Source: an uncultured Clostridium sp.
Lineage (GTDB): Bacteria > Bacillota > Clostridia > Lachnospirales > Lachnospiraceae
Direction of reading: 5' to 3'
Length of the DNA: 6,333 nucleotides
Assembly: GCA_900552885.1 (NCBI GenBank)
Contig: USBM01000129.1
Location: forward strand, 1-6,333
Both the position numbers and the translations under genes were made by a program. Each line of letters begins with the position of its first letter. Position 1 is the first letter of the stretch. Shown in pieces: positions 5,963 to 6,333 of the stretch. Below the pieces are notes generated by a model. It was not told the origin of the DNA. It saw only the letters and a list, made by a program, of their open reading frames with translations, and ran no database searches.

Positions 5963-6209
5963 ATGGGTAAGATTATATTGCGGCTTGACCGTGTGATGGC
6001 TGACCGTAAGATGAGCCTCAATGAATTATCAGAGAAAGTAGGAGTGTCAAATGTGAATGTGTCCAAGATTAAGACCTATGGCAGACCGTGTGATCAAGAT
6101 TAAGAACGGCAAGGTAAGCGCAATTCGATTCTCGACATTGGAAGCCATATGCAAGGCACTGAATTGTCAGCCGGGTGATATATTAGAGTATGATCCCGAA
6201 GGAGAATGA
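5963..6209 (+). pseudogene. Small Cro/CI-type HTH regulator (YozG-like), split by a 31-bp frameshifting insertion
   Basis: Translation from the ATG at 5963 (GGAGG at 5950-5954, 8 nt upstream) gives a normal HTH start, MGKIILRLDRVMADRKMSLN..., up to VSKIK at residue 37. It then leaves the family sequence as TYGRPCDQD and stops at 6101-6103 after 46 residues. The missing part resumes in another frame from about 6105: NGKVSAIRFSTLEAICKA through DILEYDPEGE, with stop at 6207-6209. Removing 31 bp between the 11-bp repeats CAAGATTAAGA at 6064 and 6095 joins the two parts into a complete 71-residue protein, about the normal length of this family. The intact protein would probably regulate this operon with its DUF2975 partner. 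The ATG at 6078 could instead start a separate 43-residue protein holding the C-terminal half. A sequencing or assembly artefact is possible but less likely for a structured 31-bp insert. Confidence 0.8.
6064..6105 (+). repeat. 11-bp direct repeats bounding the 31-bp insertion
   Basis: CAAGATTAAGA occurs at 6064-6074 and 6095-6105, 31 bp apart from start to start. Between the copies, ATGGCAGACCGTGTGAT (6078-6094) resembles 5996-6012 of the same gene (14 of 17 positions), and its GACCGTGTGAT (6084-6094) is an exact copy of 5987-5997. The insert therefore seems to be built from nearby sequence, as expected for local template switching or slippage, and not from a transposon. Confidence 0.8.
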
Positions 6210-6235
6210 GGTTTGTTGTAATATGGAATAAGAAC

Positions 6236-6261
6236 AGGTAGAAGATGAAGACCATCTGCCT
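6236..6261 (+). other. Hairpin in the region downstream of the HTH gene
   Basis: AGGTAGA (6236-6242) pairs with TCTGCCT (6255-6261) with one G-U pair. Alternatively, AGATG (6243-6247) pairs with CATCT (6253-6257). No T tract follows, so it is not itself a terminator. It adjoins the longer hairpin at 6267-6311 and may be part of one folded leader. Confidence 0.35.
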
Positions 6262-6266
6262 ATGAT

Positions 6267-6317
6267 ACCTCCTGAGTAGATAAAGGAACTAACCCAATCT
6301 ACTTAGGAGGTCTTTTT
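6267..6317 (+). terminator. 15-bp stem hairpin with T tract: terminator or Shine-Dalgarno-sequestering leader
   Basis: ACCTCCTGAGTAGAT (6267-6281) pairs with ATCTACTTAGGAGGT (6297-6311), 15 pairs with a single G-U, around a 15-nt loop, followed by CTTTTTAT. This qualifies as a rho-independent terminator for the DUF2975/HTH unit. The right arm ends in AGGAGGT, a perfect Shine-Dalgarno 6 nt before the ATG at 6318, and the left arm is its exact complement. The same structure could therefore hide a ribosome site. An outer repeat TATGAT (6261-6266) / ATCATA (6322-6327) continues the dyad symmetry. Confidence 0.65.
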
Positions 6318-6333
6318 ATGTATCATATATTTA
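6318..6333 (+). CDS. Possible start of a further gene, cut by the window edge
   Basis: The ATG at 6318 follows AGGAGGT (6305-6311) at good distance and opens a frame reading MYHIF to the end of the window. Five codons are too few to identify anything. The ribosome site lies in the hairpin stem, so this may be a chance arrangement within a terminator. Confidence 0.25.

Overview
The window looks like chromosomal DNA of a low-to-mid GC Firmicute, most likely a gut clostridium of the Lachnospiraceae type. This rests on AGGAGG ribosome sites, TTGACA/TATAAT promoters, the codon style and the protein families. It is inference, because no rRNA or other marker gene is present. All genes lie on the + strand.

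Layout: (1) 1-205 is a leader with a promoter whose -35/-10 spacer holds the inverted repeat GTTAG-N6-CTAAC. (2) 206-706 encodes a 166-residue four-helix membrane protein of unknown function. (3) 707-844 is a tetR promoter overlapped by two tandem ATAACG(G/C)TGTTAT palindromes. (4) 845-1444 encodes a TetR/AcrR-type regulator, closed by a small terminator. (5) 1449-1558 holds that terminator, then a promoter carrying a second GTTAG-N6-CTAAC site. (6) 1559-3349 and 3346-5079 encode two ABC half-transporters (membrane domain plus ATPase) overlapping by ATGA, surely a heterodimer. (7) 5080-5235 is AT-rich, with a consensus promoter between two related perfect palindromes. (8) 5236-5946 encodes a DUF2975 membrane protein. 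(9) 5963-6209 holds its usual partner, a small Cro/CI-type HTH gene, split here by a 31-bp frameshifting insertion between 11-bp direct repeats. (10) 6236-6333 holds hairpins, the last of which pairs an anti-Shine-Dalgarno strand with a Shine-Dalgarno just before an ATG at the window edge.

How it fits together: the 166-residue protein and the ABC operon carry the same operator in the same position within their promoters, so they are probably co-regulated. The TetR gene between them has a different double operator that probably serves autoregulation. The regulator acting at GTTAG-N6-CTAAC is therefore either this TetR or a factor encoded elsewhere. The ABC pair resembles the exporter-fold IrtAB/YbtPQ group (siderophore uptake) at its unusual D-loop, but drug or peptide export cannot be excluded. 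The DUF2975/HTH pair is a separate unit whose regulator half looks broken, or possibly switchable.

I see no CRISPR array, tRNA, rRNA or complete mobile element.
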